Below are positions 1 through 8,714 of a stretch of DNA of 64,000 bases, in pieces; position 1 is the first letter of the stretch; each line of letters starts with the position of its first letter. Origin of the DNA: Lysinibacillus mangiferihumi (GTDB lineage: Bacteria; Bacillota; Bacilli; Bacillales_A; Planococcaceae); contig NZ_PYWM01000019.1 in assembly GCF_003049665.1 (NCBI RefSeq), positions 1-64,000 of the forward strand, given 5' to 3'. The notes beneath the pieces were generated by a model. The model ran no database searches, had not been told where the DNA came from, and saw nothing but the letters and a program-made list of their open reading frames with translations. The position numbers and the translations under genes are program-made.

Positions 1-912
1 TCACTACTTTTGGATACGCTTTTTGCCACTTCGAACAGAAGGAATCCAGCGCATCTTGGCCAGCTTCTTTGTGTTCAGCTTGATAGATTGTCTTGAAATC
101 CTCGCACACTTCTGAGCGATCTTCCACGCGAACTTTATGTGATAGATTGCGTGTTACATGAACGTGACACGTTTGGTACTGTGCTTTTGGAAAGACCATA
201 GAAATAGCGTCTACTATACCTTTTAAGCCATCCGAAATAAATAGAAGCACTTCTTCGATACCACGTTCTTGGAGTTCAGTGAGAAGTTCCTGCCAGTTGT
301 ACGCAGATTCGGTTGGCGCAATCGTGTAAGCCAGCACTTCCTTTGAGCCGTCCTCACGGATTCCAACAGCGATATAAACAGCTTCTTTAGACACTGTTCC
401 ACGTCGCATTGGAATATATGTTGCGTCTAAATAAACGCAGACATATCGTGCATTTAAGGGACGTTTATTAAAGGCTTCTACTTGTTCTGTCACCACTTTT
501 GTCATGTTTGAAATCGTCTGCGGTGTGTAATGATGACCATACATTTTTTCAATTAATCCTGCGATTTCTGACATTGTAATCCCTTTTTGGAAGAGATGAA
601 TGACCGTTGATTCTAACGTGTCATTTGAACGTATATAGGGCGCGACAGTCTGTTGCTTAAACTCTCCGTTGCGATCACGGGGAATCTGGATATTTAAATC
701 ACCATATTCTGTATGCAATGTGCGTGAATAGGAGCCATTCCGTGAATTGCCAGAATTGAAGCCGATTCGATCATATTTTTCGTAATCCAAAAATGCCGTC
801 AGTTCTGTTGCCAGCAACGTGTTCACAGCTAATTCTAAGTGCACACGAAAAACTTCAGTAATATCTTGTTTTTTACTAGAGCCTCAACGATTTCTGTTGT
901 AAAATGATTCAT
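1..912 (-). pseudogene. IS256-family (mutator) transposase, frameshifted, C-terminus outside window
   Basis: The minus strand encodes a typical IS256 transposase starting MNHFTTEIVEALVK at 912 and running off the left edge. Two acidic catalytic contexts of the DDE family are visible (YLDATYIP and LLFISDGLKG); the final Glu lies outside the window. About 14 codons after the start the frame breaks: an A-run reads six A where seven are needed to continue into QDITEVFRVHLELAVNTLLA. As read, translation stops after about 25 codons, so this copy is inactive unless the indel is a sequencing error. The remaining frame is open with no further damage visible. Confidence 0.9.
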
Positions 913-999
913 AGGGAAGACCTCTTTTCTAGGATTGGTTGTGGTGACTTAATTCTACCAAGAAAAGGTCTTCCTTTTTTGTCTTCTTATTCATTTACA

Positions 1000-1018
1000 C
1001 AAAATATTTTATACTCTC
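1000..1018. repeat. Terminal inverted repeat (left end) of the IS256-type element
   Basis: Read on the minus strand this starts GAGAGTATAAAATATTTTG, about 90 bp upstream of the transposase start, as expected for an IS256-family end. The matching right end is outside the window, so the limit rests on recall of related elements. Confidence 0.55.
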
Positions 1019-1140
1019 AACTACTTGTTACAAATGTGATAAACGTTACATATGTTTCACATTAGGTATTTAAAAATTTATTTGTATACTAGAGGGGAGG
1101 TCAGACAGGTAAATATTTCATCACTTAGTATTTATTAAAT

Positions 1141-1227
1141 CCTAAATATTAGGGGAAGACAGACCGACGACCGATCCGCGCCCAGTAAACTTGTTCGGGG
1201 CAAGACATACATGACCGATCCATATTT
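1141..1227 (+). mobile_element. IS66-related fragment (inverted copy of part of 4295-4380)
   Basis: This 87-bp stretch matches the reverse complement of 4295-4380 with about ten differences. It shares the blocks CCTAAATATTAGG, AGACAGACCGACGACCGA and AACTTGTTCGGGGCAAGACA. The second copy encodes the C-terminal part of an IS66 transposase. Here no frame stays open, so it is a relic. The rest of 1019-1354 shows no gene I can support. Confidence 0.75.
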
Positions 1228-1354
1228 GTTAAGGGTTAAAGGTTAAAGAAAATAATAGGCATTCACCTATGTTAAATATCCTGTAGAGAATAGGATGTTA
1301 GAAGTGGAATGAGCAACCACTAGGATCATTTGAAAACATTTTTATATCCCTTTG

Positions 1355-1386
1355 AACAAAGGCCACTCTAAGAGTGGTCTTTTGTT
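1355..1386 (+). terminator. Rho-independent terminator-like hairpin
   Basis: Arms AACAAAGGCCACTCT and AGAGTGGTCTTTTGTT form a near-perfect stem with a T-rich 3' arm. No intact gene lies directly upstream, so it is probably left over from a lost transcription unit. Confidence 0.6.
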
Positions 1387-1487
1387 TTGATAAAAATAAC
1401 TAATTTAATTAAACATACATAGTATATATGTCTATTTCCTTTGTCCTTGTATGAATAGTGTAGTAAAAACAAGGAGGGATTTTAAAA

Positions 1488-2042
1488 ATGGGATGTAGAG
1501 ATTGTAATAAGGCTAAAATTCACCACCATGCAAACAATATGTGTGGTTGTGAAAAAAATCAATGTTTCTTTAGATTTAAGGCACCGTGTATACCAGAAAT
1601 GAATGGAGTTATTCCGCCACCACCAATTAATAACGCTAGGGTGTGTGAAATTTATTTAGCATCAGATGAAGCAATAGCTAATGGGCAATATTTAGGATTA
1701 GGTACGGCGTCGGCTTTATTCCCGCGGAATACAGTTGTTATACCAGAAAATGCAATTATAACTGGAATAGTTTTAAACGTACGCGATAATACACTAACAG
1801 CTGCTGATACCGTTACTGCCGAAGTAGTAATTAGTAGAAGTTGTGGTTTTACTGACCCTATTTCAACAGGTGTGATTGCTTCTGTAACAGGACCAAATAC
1901 TGCTGCAAATCCAAACTGTTGTGGTTCAGCAACAGCTAATTATGCTGTGAATAAATGTGACTTATTATCTGTGAGGATTGTAACAGGTGATGGGGCACTT
2001 CCATTTGGAGCAGCTGTTACAGTTATGTATGTACTTCCTTAA
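1488..2042 (+). CDS. Cys-rich surface or exosporium-like protein of unknown family
   Basis: The gene is 184 aa with a strong RBS (AAGGAGG) nine bases before the ATG. The first 45 residues are rich in Cys and His (CRDCNKAKIHHH, CGCEKNQC, then a Cys in KAPC) with no signal peptide. After a proline hinge (IPPPPINN) comes a beta-rich domain ending SVRIVTGDGALPFGAAVTVMY. That C-terminal pattern recalls the jelly-roll heads of BclA-like exosporium proteins and of phage or spore fibres, but the resemblance is weak. It is followed by its own terminator and appears monocistronic. A spore-surface role is only an inference. Confidence 0.75.
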   Translation: MGCRDCNKAKIHHHANNMCGCEKNQCFFRFKAPCIPEMNGVIPPPPINNARVCEIYLASDEAIANGQYLGLGTASALFPRNTVVIPENAIITGIVLNVRDNTLTAADTVTAEVVISRSCGFTDPISTGVIASVTGPNTAANPNCCGSATANYAVNKCDLLSVRIVTGDGALPFGAAVTVMYVLP

Positions 2043-2054
2043 TCCTATAGATTT

Positions 2055-2084
2055 AGCCACATCTAAATAGGTGTGGCTTTTATT
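2055..2084 (+). terminator. Terminator of the Cys-rich surface protein gene
   Basis: A stem of AGCCACATCT with AGGTGTGGCT is followed by TTTATTTT, 13 bases after the stop codon. Confidence 0.85.
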
Positions 2085-2218
2085 TTGCTTTGAAAACTGC
2101 ATCAAACAGCCAAAACGCTTTGTGTTGAGAGGGAAGAGTTTGGTGTGGTTTTGAAAGCAAAAAGTTATTGAGGTTTTGTACACGCCTTCTGGTTTATGAT
2201 TGAGTGGGAGATGATTTA

Positions 2219-2320
2219 ATGTTACTGAAAGAATATATAAACAAACGCATTCAAATAGAAGAAAAATATTTTATTCTAATTGGTACACTTCGAAATTTAT
2301 ATGTAAAAGGAATTATTTAA
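2219..2320 (+). CDS. Possible 33-aa small protein
   Basis: An ATG with a weak purine-rich RBS (GTGGGAG) opens a 33-aa frame (MLLKEYINKRIQIEEKYF...) that is amphipathic and basic. It lies 32 bases before the next gene and could be a short leader or a fragment of a larger gene. No family is recognised. Confidence 0.3.
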   Translation: MLLKEYINKRIQIEEKYFILIGTLRNLYVKGII

Positions 2321-2352
2321 CTTCTTTTCAAAAGTGCAAAAGGGGGTATTGT

Positions 2353-2745
2353 ATGACTGCTGAATCAATGATAAAAGGGGCAAAGCAAAAAAAGATAGTG
2401 AAAATAATACTGATTATTACCTTTTTATTTGTGGGGTTTATTGGATATGGCGTTTATTGGGCATTTTTCGATATGAACAGGTTGCCAAGGGGAGAATATC
2501 TTACGGAAGAAACCTCTCCTGATGGTACCTATACTTTAAAAGCTTATTTATCGAGTCCAAGCTTAAGCTCTGATGCTGTAAGAGGTGAATTAGTATTTAA
2601 TGAACGTAATGGTAAAACAAAAAATATCTACTGGAATTATCGAGAATCAACAGCCAAAATTAAGTGGTTAGATAATAAAACAGTAGTAATTAATGGGCGT
2701 ACTCTTGAAGTTCCTAATGAAAGATTCGATTTCCGTAATCAATAA
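2353..2745 (+). CDS. DUF5412-like membrane-anchored protein
   Basis: A 130-aa protein with RBS AAAGGGGG. Residues 17-40 form one transmembrane segment. The extracytoplasmic part holds the pattern I associate with DUF5412: SPDGTYTLKAYL, AVRGELVF, KNIYWNYRE, IKWLDNKTVVING and a final VPNERFDFR. The function of the family is unknown. It looks intact and monocistronic. Confidence 0.75.
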   Translation: MTAESMIKGAKQKKIVKIILIITFLFVGFIGYGVYWAFFDMNRLPRGEYLTEETSPDGTYTLKAYLSSPSLSSDAVRGELVFNERNGKTKNIYWNYRESTAKIKWLDNKTVVINGRTLEVPNERFDFRNQ

Positions 2746-2983
2746 TTCAGAGTTCACAGTTTTGTTATGCAAAGAGAATCATAAAATGTTCTTCAACAAA
2801 AGGGCGCGATTCTGTAACAAGTATCAGGGCTCGGTTTCATTAAAGGGGCAATTAATTGAATAAAATACAAGAATTAAATTGGACGTAGGGATTGTGATGA
2901 AAAGTATTTAAACTAACGGAGCATGATTGTTGGAGAAGGGATTACATTATTATGGTAAAATCTTATAGGTGAGGAGTGACGAA

Positions 2984-3249
2984 ATGGTTAAAAAAATGAA
3001 ACGAATAGTAAATCTATAATTTCATTAACTCTTGGTATTCTTTCAATCGTAATACCATTTATTGGATTGATTCTAGGTATTATCGGTGTAGTTTTATCAA
3101 GAATAGCAACAAAGGAAATTGCAAAAAGAAATGAAAATGGTAAAGGTTTGGCGATTTTTGGTTTAATTTGTAACGTGATAGGGATTATCATTCAAGCTTT
3201 TGCAGTATTTTCAATTATCGCTTTTTATTCTTTAACTATTGTAAGTTAG
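2984..3249 (+). pseudogene. DUF4190-type small membrane protein, frameshifted in a poly-A run
   Basis: A start with RBS GGTGAGGAG gives MVKK, then the frame fails. With one extra A in the run of seven at 2990-2996, the reading continues as MVKKNETNSKSIISLTLGIL and on through two hydrophobic helices with the DUF4190 signature (GIIGVVLSRIA, NGKGLAIFGLICNVIG). Without it, translation stops after 11 codons. The downstream part could be restarted at an internal ATG but would lack the N-terminus. The one-base fault in a homopolymer may be a read error. Confidence 0.8.
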
Positions 3250-3424
3250 TATTGCAGGTTCTTATTTTACTAATGGGGTGCTTTAGTTGAATTAGCATCG
3301 TTTCTCCTGATTAACAATCATTAAGCAATAATCGTTATCAAACAATGCTTTGGAAGGGTTTGTGCTAGACTACTAAACAAACTTGATAAAAATAGATAAT
3401 TGACACACAAATAAGGGAGAATAT

Positions 3425-3865
3425 ATGAATACTATTTTAAAACAATTAACTGAAATGAAAGATGAATTAAGAAAGCCATTTCCTACTGAAGATATTAATA
3501 AAATAAGTGAAGATTTTCGAACAGAATTTTTGAATTTGTCCCATGAGGATGAGGTGGATTTCTATGAAGATTTTCGTTTCTACTGTTCGAACATAGCAGG
3601 AACATTAAGTTATGTCTTAAAAGATAAGACAAATCAAATTCCAGAAGGACAAATTGACATGCTATATAAGTCTTTTTTTGAATACTATAATCAATATGAA
3701 TTTCTTGAAGGCCGGATAGCAAACTATAATCATTTCTTTCAGGAATGTAAAATCCATGAGAAAGCTAGAAAATTGTTATTACAGCTGGTATCAAATAACC
3801 ATTATCCATTAAAACAACAGAGTCTTTACACAAAAATAAATCTGAATCTGAATTTTGAGAAATGA
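3425..3865 (+). CDS. YxiJ-like protein
   Basis: A 146-aa soluble protein. It keeps the pattern I recall for B. subtilis YxiJ: KPFPTEDINKI, EFLNLS, IAGTLSYVL, QIDMLYKSFFEYYNQY and EKARKLLL. YxiJ sits in the wapA-yxi polymorphic-toxin locus and its relatives are treated as immunity-like. Here no toxin gene is adjacent, so this would be an orphan immunity or decay product. A 19-bp hairpin follows at 3933. Confidence 0.7.
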   Translation: MNTILKQLTEMKDELRKPFPTEDINKISEDFRTEFLNLSHEDEVDFYEDFRFYCSNIAGTLSYVLKDKTNQIPEGQIDMLYKSFFEYYNQYEFLEGRIANYNHFFQECKIHEKARKLLLQLVSNNHYPLKQQSLYTKINLNLNFEK

Positions 3866-3932
3866 ACTTGAAATTTATACAACAAAAGTAAGCCCGAAAT
3901 ATAAAAAGCGCACCTTTTCGGTACACACGACG

Positions 3933-3974
3933 AATAGCCGTTTATCTGAAAAAGATTTCAGATAAACGGCTATT
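3933..3974. terminator. Perfect 19-bp inverted repeat, bidirectional terminator-like
   Basis: Arms AATAGCCGTTTATCTGAAA (3933-3951) and its exact complement (3956-3974) enclose a 4-base loop. It overlaps the stop codon of the IS66 relic on the minus strand and lies 68 bases past the YxiJ-like gene. It is either a shared terminator or part of the IS end. Confidence 0.65.
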
Positions 3975-4397
3975 TTGCACATGTGGCTTGGATTTTTTTC
4001 GACCAAGGCATGTAACTATTTAAAATTTCTGGTTGCTGATGGATCGATAAATTAGGTAGATCCGTCATGAGCTTCACTAAGTATTGATAAAAATCGATGC
4101 CGTTTCAGCCAAGCTCAAACAGATGGCATTGGCTTTCGCACCAGCTTCACTCACAGAAAAAAGCTAGTTCTTACGACCAATCTCATTTGGACGAATCGCA
4201 TTTTCAGCCGGATTATTATCGATTTCAATTCGGCCATCGAATAGAAAAGCTTTTAATCCTTGTACACGATTTAATGTGTATTCGGCAGCTTTGAAATATG
4301 GGCCGGCCATGTATGTCTTGCCCCGAACAAGTTTATGGAGCGCGGGTCGGTCGTCGGTCTGTCTTTCCCTAATATTTAGGATTTTGACAAATACCAA
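3970..4397 (-). pseudogene. IS66-family transposase, C-terminal remnant with frameshift
   Basis: The minus strand gives LKAFLFDGRIEIDNNPAENA followed by IRPNEIGRK, the hallmark C-terminal block of IS66 TnpC. After a frame change near 4165 it resumes as AICLSLAETA, then YQYLVKLMTDLPNL and MPWSKKIQATCAK with a stop at 3970. The N-terminal three quarters is absent. The 5' part is also found inverted at 1141-1227, so both copies derive from one IS family. Confidence 0.85.
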
Positions 4398-4591
4398 GAG
4401 AGGAAACCTTTACCGCACCGAACCTACCTCCGAGTTTACAATACATATTTTTAATCTCAAACTATCGTACATGTTTTACATTTGTTCCAAACGTTACATT
4501 TGCAAATTTATTAAAGAGCCCGTTTATAGAATAGAAAAGAGACGGTTATTCCACAAAAGCGCCCTTTAGTTGAACAAACAAGTTAGTATTT

Positions 4592-5098
4592 CTAATCAAT
4601 TTGTACTTGTAGTTGATTTAAAATTAATTTCAATACACTATCTTGTGACATATCACCAGTCAATTTCATTTCTCCAGCTACGTCAAGATAATCATTTGGA
4701 TTCCACCAAGCACGTAAAGAATCCTCTCCGAATTCCATCTTTTTTTCTCTAGAGTTATGTCGTAAGACTGTCTCCTCAAAAGATAAATCAAAATAAAAAG
4801 CGTAAGCCTCTTGGTCATAGAACTGAATCAAGTTTTTTAGCATTTCACCGTAACGCTCTTTATATAAGATCCCTTCCACAATAATAAATTCACATTTATC
4901 TTTGCCATATTCCGCAATTTGGCGAATTAAATCAATGGAAAGATTTCCTTCTCTATCCTGGACCTTCAACATTTCACGGCGAACAACATCCTGGGAAACC
5001 AAAAGCGTTCCATGCCCCAAATAATTTTGAAGACTTTTCGCAGTCGTTGTTTTTCCACTTCCAGAGTTTCCCCGTATGATAATTAGTTTTGACTCCAT
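4592..5098 (-). CDS. P-loop kinase of the zeta-toxin/AAA type
   Basis: A 168-aa protein with Walker A GNSGSGKTTTAKSL at residues 10-23, a DVV context (SQDVVRREML) near 36 and a hydrophobic-then-acidic Walker B-like strand (EFIIVEGIL) near 74. Size and motif layout match small bacterial kinases annotated as zeta-toxin-like or uridine-kinase-like. The substrate is unknown. There is no antitoxin next to it, so a housekeeping or resistance kinase is as likely as a toxin. Confidence 0.75.
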   Translation of the reverse strand: MESKLIIIRGNSGSGKTTTAKSLQNYLGHGTLLVSQDVVRREMLKVQDREGNLSIDLIRQIAEYGKDKCEFIIVEGILYKERYGEMLKNLIQFYDQEAYAFYFDLSFEETVLRHNSREKKMEFGEDSLRAWWNPNDYLDVAGEMKLTGDMSQDSVLKLILNQLQVQID

Positions 5099-5263
5099 AT
5101 TTCCCCCGTGCGTTCATTAATAACATCTCAGTAAATAAAAGCATATATCCAAAGTTTATTATACAATTAAATGGCCCGATTGTTGAATATATAATAGATA
5201 ACATGCTTCGTTAGTTGGAGAATCGATACTTTTAGAATTAACTAAAAAGAAGCAGCCTTTCGG

Positions 5264-5688
5264 CTACTTCATCATTTGTTTCAATATGTTTTTTCTTACC
5301 CTAAATATCGTTGTACTGGATAGTTTCATGTGCTTTCCAATCGCTCTCATACTGTTTCCGTTAAGTAGCCTATGAAGCACTTCAATCTCTCTATCCCCAT
5401 GCACTAACGGAATACGATTCTGTACCTCTGCAATCTTTTGCTCATATTCCTTAATCCGATAATTTAGCGAATATACACGACGTTGTACTTCTGTATACAC
5501 TGGATCACTAGTACCTCCGCTTGCCTTTGGTAATGTTGCCTCAATACCGTACATTGCAATTTTTGCCCCAATGTAACTATTATTATCGACATTTGCTACT
5601 GGCTTTCGTGCTTCTTCAATAGTCGCAACCATCCAATGATATTCTTAATCCACTGCAGTAAATTCTCTTTCGTTACTTTAATTTGCCC
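5264..5688 (-). pseudogene. Phage-type HTH regulator (RinA/ArpU-like), frameshifted near its N-terminus
   Basis: The 3' part (from 5632) encodes 122 aa beginning MVATIEEARKPVANVDNNS. A predicted coiled stretch (RRVYSLNYRIKEYEQKIAEV) and a C-terminal HTH (NSMRAIGKHMKLSSTTIFR) follow. Upstream the other frame reads VTKENLLQWIK and joins to EYHW in front of MVAT if one A is added to the AA at about 5645. The family normally begins with this longer N-terminus, so the gene is probably full length with a one-base fault. Its start codon is not clear. Confidence 0.65.
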
Positions 5689-5894
5689 TTGTTAGCCCAT
5701 CAGGTTAGCCCCCTTAAGCTGTGGTATAATGCTTTTTAGAAGGCTCAAGTGGAATAAACCAATTATTTGCTGTAGCGTGTGACGACGCTGCGGCTTTTCC
5801 ATTTTTAAAGGTATATCCTATTCGAAACTTTTTCCATTTTCATTCGTAAATTAATTCCAACAGTTTTCCTTTATCATTAATTAGGAGGTTTCTA

Positions 5895-6017
5895 ATGAAT
5901 ACTTTTGTTTTTGGAGCATTTACATTAGCAGCGGCTGCGTTTGCTTTTGCTGTATCAGCTGATACTAAGATTAAAAAGTTAGAAAAACGTATCGAAGAAC
6001 TTGAAAGAAATAAGTGA
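5895..6017 (+). CDS. Small membrane protein with C-terminal coiled coil (40 aa)
   Basis: The start has a strong RBS (TTAGGAGG, six bases upstream). The product has one hydrophobic helix (residues 3-21, rich in Ala and Phe) followed by a charged heptad-like tail, KIKKLEKRIEELERNK. A terminator follows 23 bases after the stop. The function is unknown. The architecture is typical of small phage or stress membrane proteins. Confidence 0.65.
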   Translation: MNTFVFGAFTLAAAAFAFAVSADTKIKKLEKRIEELERNK

Positions 6018-6039
6018 TTATACTACCTAACTGGATTCT

Positions 6040-6066
6040 GGAGCGATATTATAATCGCTCTATTTT
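6040..6066 (+). terminator. Terminator after the 40-aa membrane protein
   Basis: GAGCGAT and ATCGCTC arms around a short loop, then TATTTT. Confidence 0.75.
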
Positions 6067-6225
6067 CGTTTAGTGTTCATATTGTTCAGTAAATAAATCA
6101 ATAGATTCTGTACATTTTCTTTCTTAAATCCCATTTAATAGAAATATTTTAGTGCTAAAAAATAGTTCGAATGTTCGTATATAGTTATAATTATCTTATC
6201 TTATAAACAAAAGGAGTCTTGCCCT

Positions 6226-6669
6226 ATGAGTCAAAGAGTTGCCTACTATGATGTTGCACCTGATGGTATGAAAATTATGATGGATATGGAAAAATACACT
6301 AAAAAATCTACAATTAATCGAGCAACTAGGGAACTTATCAAGATTAGAGTCTCTCAAATTAATGGGTGTGCGTTCTGCATAGACATGCATACATCCGATG
6401 CTCGGAAGATGGGTGAAACCGAACAGCGTATTTATTGTTTAAATGCTTGGAATGAATGTACTTTTTATACACTTGAAGAGAAAGTTGCTCTAGAATTATC
6501 TGAGCATATAACTTTAATTCCTACTAAAAGAGTTCCAGATGATCTGTATAAGCGAGTATGTGAATACTATGACGAGAAACAGTATGTTGACCTTGTTCTA
6601 ATCATCAATCAAATCAACAGTTGGAATAGAATTTCAATTGCAATGGGGAATACAGCAACTGAAAAATAA
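6226..6669 (+). CDS. Carboxymuconolactone decarboxylase/AhpD-like protein
   Basis: A 147-aa protein of the AhpD-like fold. It has the family signature CAFCIDMH (CxxCxxxH) at residues 50-57, preceded by RELIKIRVSQINGC. The two Cys form the redox pair of alkylhydroperoxidase AhpD-type enzymes and the His acts in proton relay. A later NQINSWNRISI block is also typical. The RBS is AAAGGAG. It is monocistronic with a terminator 10 bases downstream. It probably has a peroxidase-type antioxidant role; the substrate cannot be read from the sequence. Confidence 0.85.
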   Translation: MSQRVAYYDVAPDGMKIMMDMEKYTKKSTINRATRELIKIRVSQINGCAFCIDMHTSDARKMGETEQRIYCLNAWNECTFYTLEEKVALELSEHITLIPTKRVPDDLYKRVCEYYDEKQYVDLVLIINQINSWNRISIAMGNTATEK

Positions 6670-6679
6670 TAGCTCTTTA

Positions 6680-6707
6680 ACGAACATCTCACGGTGTTCG
6701 TTTTTTC
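6680..6707 (+). terminator. Terminator of the AhpD-like gene
   Basis: ACGAACA and TGTTCGT arms followed by six T. Confidence 0.85.
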
Positions 6708-6768
6708 CTTCCTTTGTTTCGCAATTTCTTTCAATTATTCACTTACTCCACCTTCTCAAACGAAACAT

Positions 6769-6948
6769 CTACTCAAGCTCTTTCCCAATACTCCATAGTT
6801 CTCTATAAACCTTGCATCCTCAGCATTTCTTACTAGGATCATAAGCTTTACGTTTCGGACACCCTTTGCATTTGAGAAAGGCTATATGGTCCTGCTGATT
6901 GATTAGCCAAGCTATACGTTGTTTAACTTCCTTGCGTACCGTGTTCAT
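6769..6948 (-). pseudogene. Small phage Cys-rich (zinc-finger-like) protein with in-frame TGA
   Basis: From ATG 6948 the minus strand reads MNTVRKEVKQRIAWLINQQD and continues with LKCKGCPKRKAYDPSKKC, then TGA at 6820-6822. The same frame resumes directly with GCKVYRELWSIGKELE and ends with TAG at 6769. A Trp codon changed to TGA would give a second Cys pair (C-x-x-C), as in small phage zinc-finger proteins. As read, a 42-aa product is made. The family is assigned from pattern only. Confidence 0.5.
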
Positions 6949-7017
6949 TTCTAACACCCCATTCAATTGTCACCTCTGCCCTTGGTTGCTCTGAATAATA
7001 TTTACATACTGTCATGT

Positions 7018-7044
7018 AAAAGCACTTCTGTATGGAGTGCTTTT
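7018..7044. terminator. Terminator-like hairpin
   Basis: AAAAGCACT and AGTGCTTTT arms; it would act on either strand. No gene is seen from 7045 to 7360, which is very A+T-rich up to the ISL3 end. Confidence 0.55.
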
Positions 7045-7360
7045 ATTTTGCCTTCAAACAATAATAAAATTAAAGTTAAAACAACAGCAAATCAACACTA
7101 AAAACTCCAATAAAAAAGATTGATATCAATAGCTCATTTTCTCAATAATATTAACCTACTGTGGGATGCAATATTTTCTTCTGGTGGAAAGAGTAATTCT
7201 ACATTTGTAACAGTACGTTTTTACACCGACATCTTTATAGAAATATAAAACAAGTTAATCTTTAAGTTAAAGGATTATTAAATCTATAGGGTGACTTTCA
7301 TATCATTTTAAATAAAATTTGAAAAAATATTACTTATTTTATAATATATGGTATTTTTAC

Positions 7361-8675
7361 GGCTCATTACCATAACTTGTGGTTGATTTTCTGTTAATTC
7401 AATAATTTTACATTTAACTATAGATGAAAAACGAAAACTCACGTATCGTAATTGTGTCGAGACAAACCACGAGAGGAGTTTTCGCTTTGTACTCCAAGTT
7501 TATCAAAATGCTATTACCGTTACCATCTTTTTTCGAAGTTTCTTTTCCATCTGATGAAGAACCAAATGTATTTCCTGTTACTATAGGTGCTTATTCAGTG
7601 CCATGTCCACTTTGCCAGGGGAAAACCATTCGTCATGCGCAAACGTTACGTCGTTTTCGTCATGGCTATGCTTGGCATCTCGGATTGATTTGGATTGAGA
7701 TGGTAATTCCACGTCATCGTTGTGTTGCTTGTGATCTTACATTTACCTATGACTTTGGTTTAGGGATTATACAAGCGTCATCGGCTTTGTTTCGTAAAGA
7801 GCTTGTTCAGCGTTGCCATGGGCGTTCCATTGCTGATGTAGCACGTGAATATGAACTACCCTATACGACTGTTGGAAGTTGGTATTATTTGTATGCACCA
7901 GATCAATTAGTAGAAGAAACAGCTACAGCTATCTACGTTGATGAGTTCGCCTTGCGCAAAGGACATAATTATGCGACCAGTGTTTTAAATGCCGACACAG
8001 GTCGTATTTTGGCGATTGTTCCTCACCGAAATCAAGACGCAATTACCGCTGTTTTACAGAAAGTAATAGGTCCTATTCGTGCCGTGGTAAGTGATTTCGC
8101 TCCAGCGATGGCAAACGCAATACAAACAGTTTATCCAACTGCGATTCATGTGCTGGATCGCTTTCATCTCGTGCAATTTTTCACAGAGGCCCAGCAGCGA
8201 AGACGACGTTATTTAGGTGAAGCCAAAAAGCATCATAAATCGCGATTCATTGACCGTTGTTTGGCACGAAAACCGGAACAATTAACGGAAGAAGAACGTG
8301 GATTTATTGCACAGTGGTACAAGGAAGATTTACATACAAAACACATTTATCAAGCATTGAATCATATGCGTTATGTCCTAAAAGCGACAACGATGACACA
8401 AGCAAAACGACGGTTAACAGAATGGTTTAAACAATATCAATTTCATATGTGTGGTGCCGTCTCTAAAATCGCAAAAACATTGATAACACGTGAAAAAGCG
8501 TTGCTGGATACCATTATTTCACCGCTATCGGATGGCATGATGGTAGGCACGAATAATAAAATTAAACTCATCAAAAGACGTGGTTTTGGCTATCGAAATG
8601 AAGACCGTTTTTTCCTTGGTTTACGTTTAGAAACAGGTCACTGATTTTGTCACCCACGACTTTTGGTGATGAGCC
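7361..8675 (+). mobile_element. ISL3-family insertion sequence (about 1.3 kb)
   Basis: The left end GGCTCATTACCATAACTTG (7361) and the inverted right end, read on the minus strand as GGCTCATCACCAAAAGTCG (8675), match at 15 of 19 positions. They enclose one ISL3-type transposase. The 8 bp on either side (ATTTTTAC and TTATAATT) are not a target duplication, so the copy is old or recombined. It appears structurally complete. Confidence 0.85.
7487..8644 (+). CDS. ISL3-family transposase
   Basis: The protein has an N-terminal zinc-binding region (CPLCQGK, later CVACDL), an HTH (GRSIADVAREYELPYTTV), and a DDE core with YVDEFALRKG, VVSDFAPAMANA and a C-terminal EGTNNK-like block (MMVGTNNKIKLIKRRGFGYR). 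I chose TTG 7487 because AGAGGAG lies nine bases upstream. The longer frame from ATG 7424 has no RBS. The position where ISL3 enzymes usually carry the catalytic Glu reads MMVGTNN, so the Glu may be replaced and activity is uncertain. Confidence 0.9.
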   Translation: MYSKFIKMLLPLPSFFEVSFPSDEEPNVFPVTIGAYSVPCPLCQGKTIRHAQTLRRFRHGYAWHLGLIWIEMVIPRHRCVACDLTFTYDFGLGIIQASSALFRKELVQRCHGRSIADVAREYELPYTTVGSWYYLYAPDQLVEETATAIYVDEFALRKGHNYATSVLNADTGRILAIVPHRNQDAITAVLQKVIGPIRAVVSDFAPAMANAIQTVYPTAIHVLDRFHLVQFFTEAQQRRRRYLGEAKKHHKSRFIDRCLARKPEQLTEEERGFIAQWYKEDLHTKHIYQALNHMRYVLKATTMTQAKRRLTEWFKQYQFHMCGAVSKIAKTLITREKALLDTIISPLSDGMMVGTNNKIKLIKRRGFGYRNEDRFFLGLRLETGH

Positions 8676-8714
8676 TTATAATTGATTTAATGGTAATTCA
8701 AGGAGTTGTTTGTT

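Noticed and set aside
7353-8683. 8-bp target duplication around the ISL3 element
   Set aside because: The flanking 8-mers (ATTTTTAC and TTATAATT) do not match.
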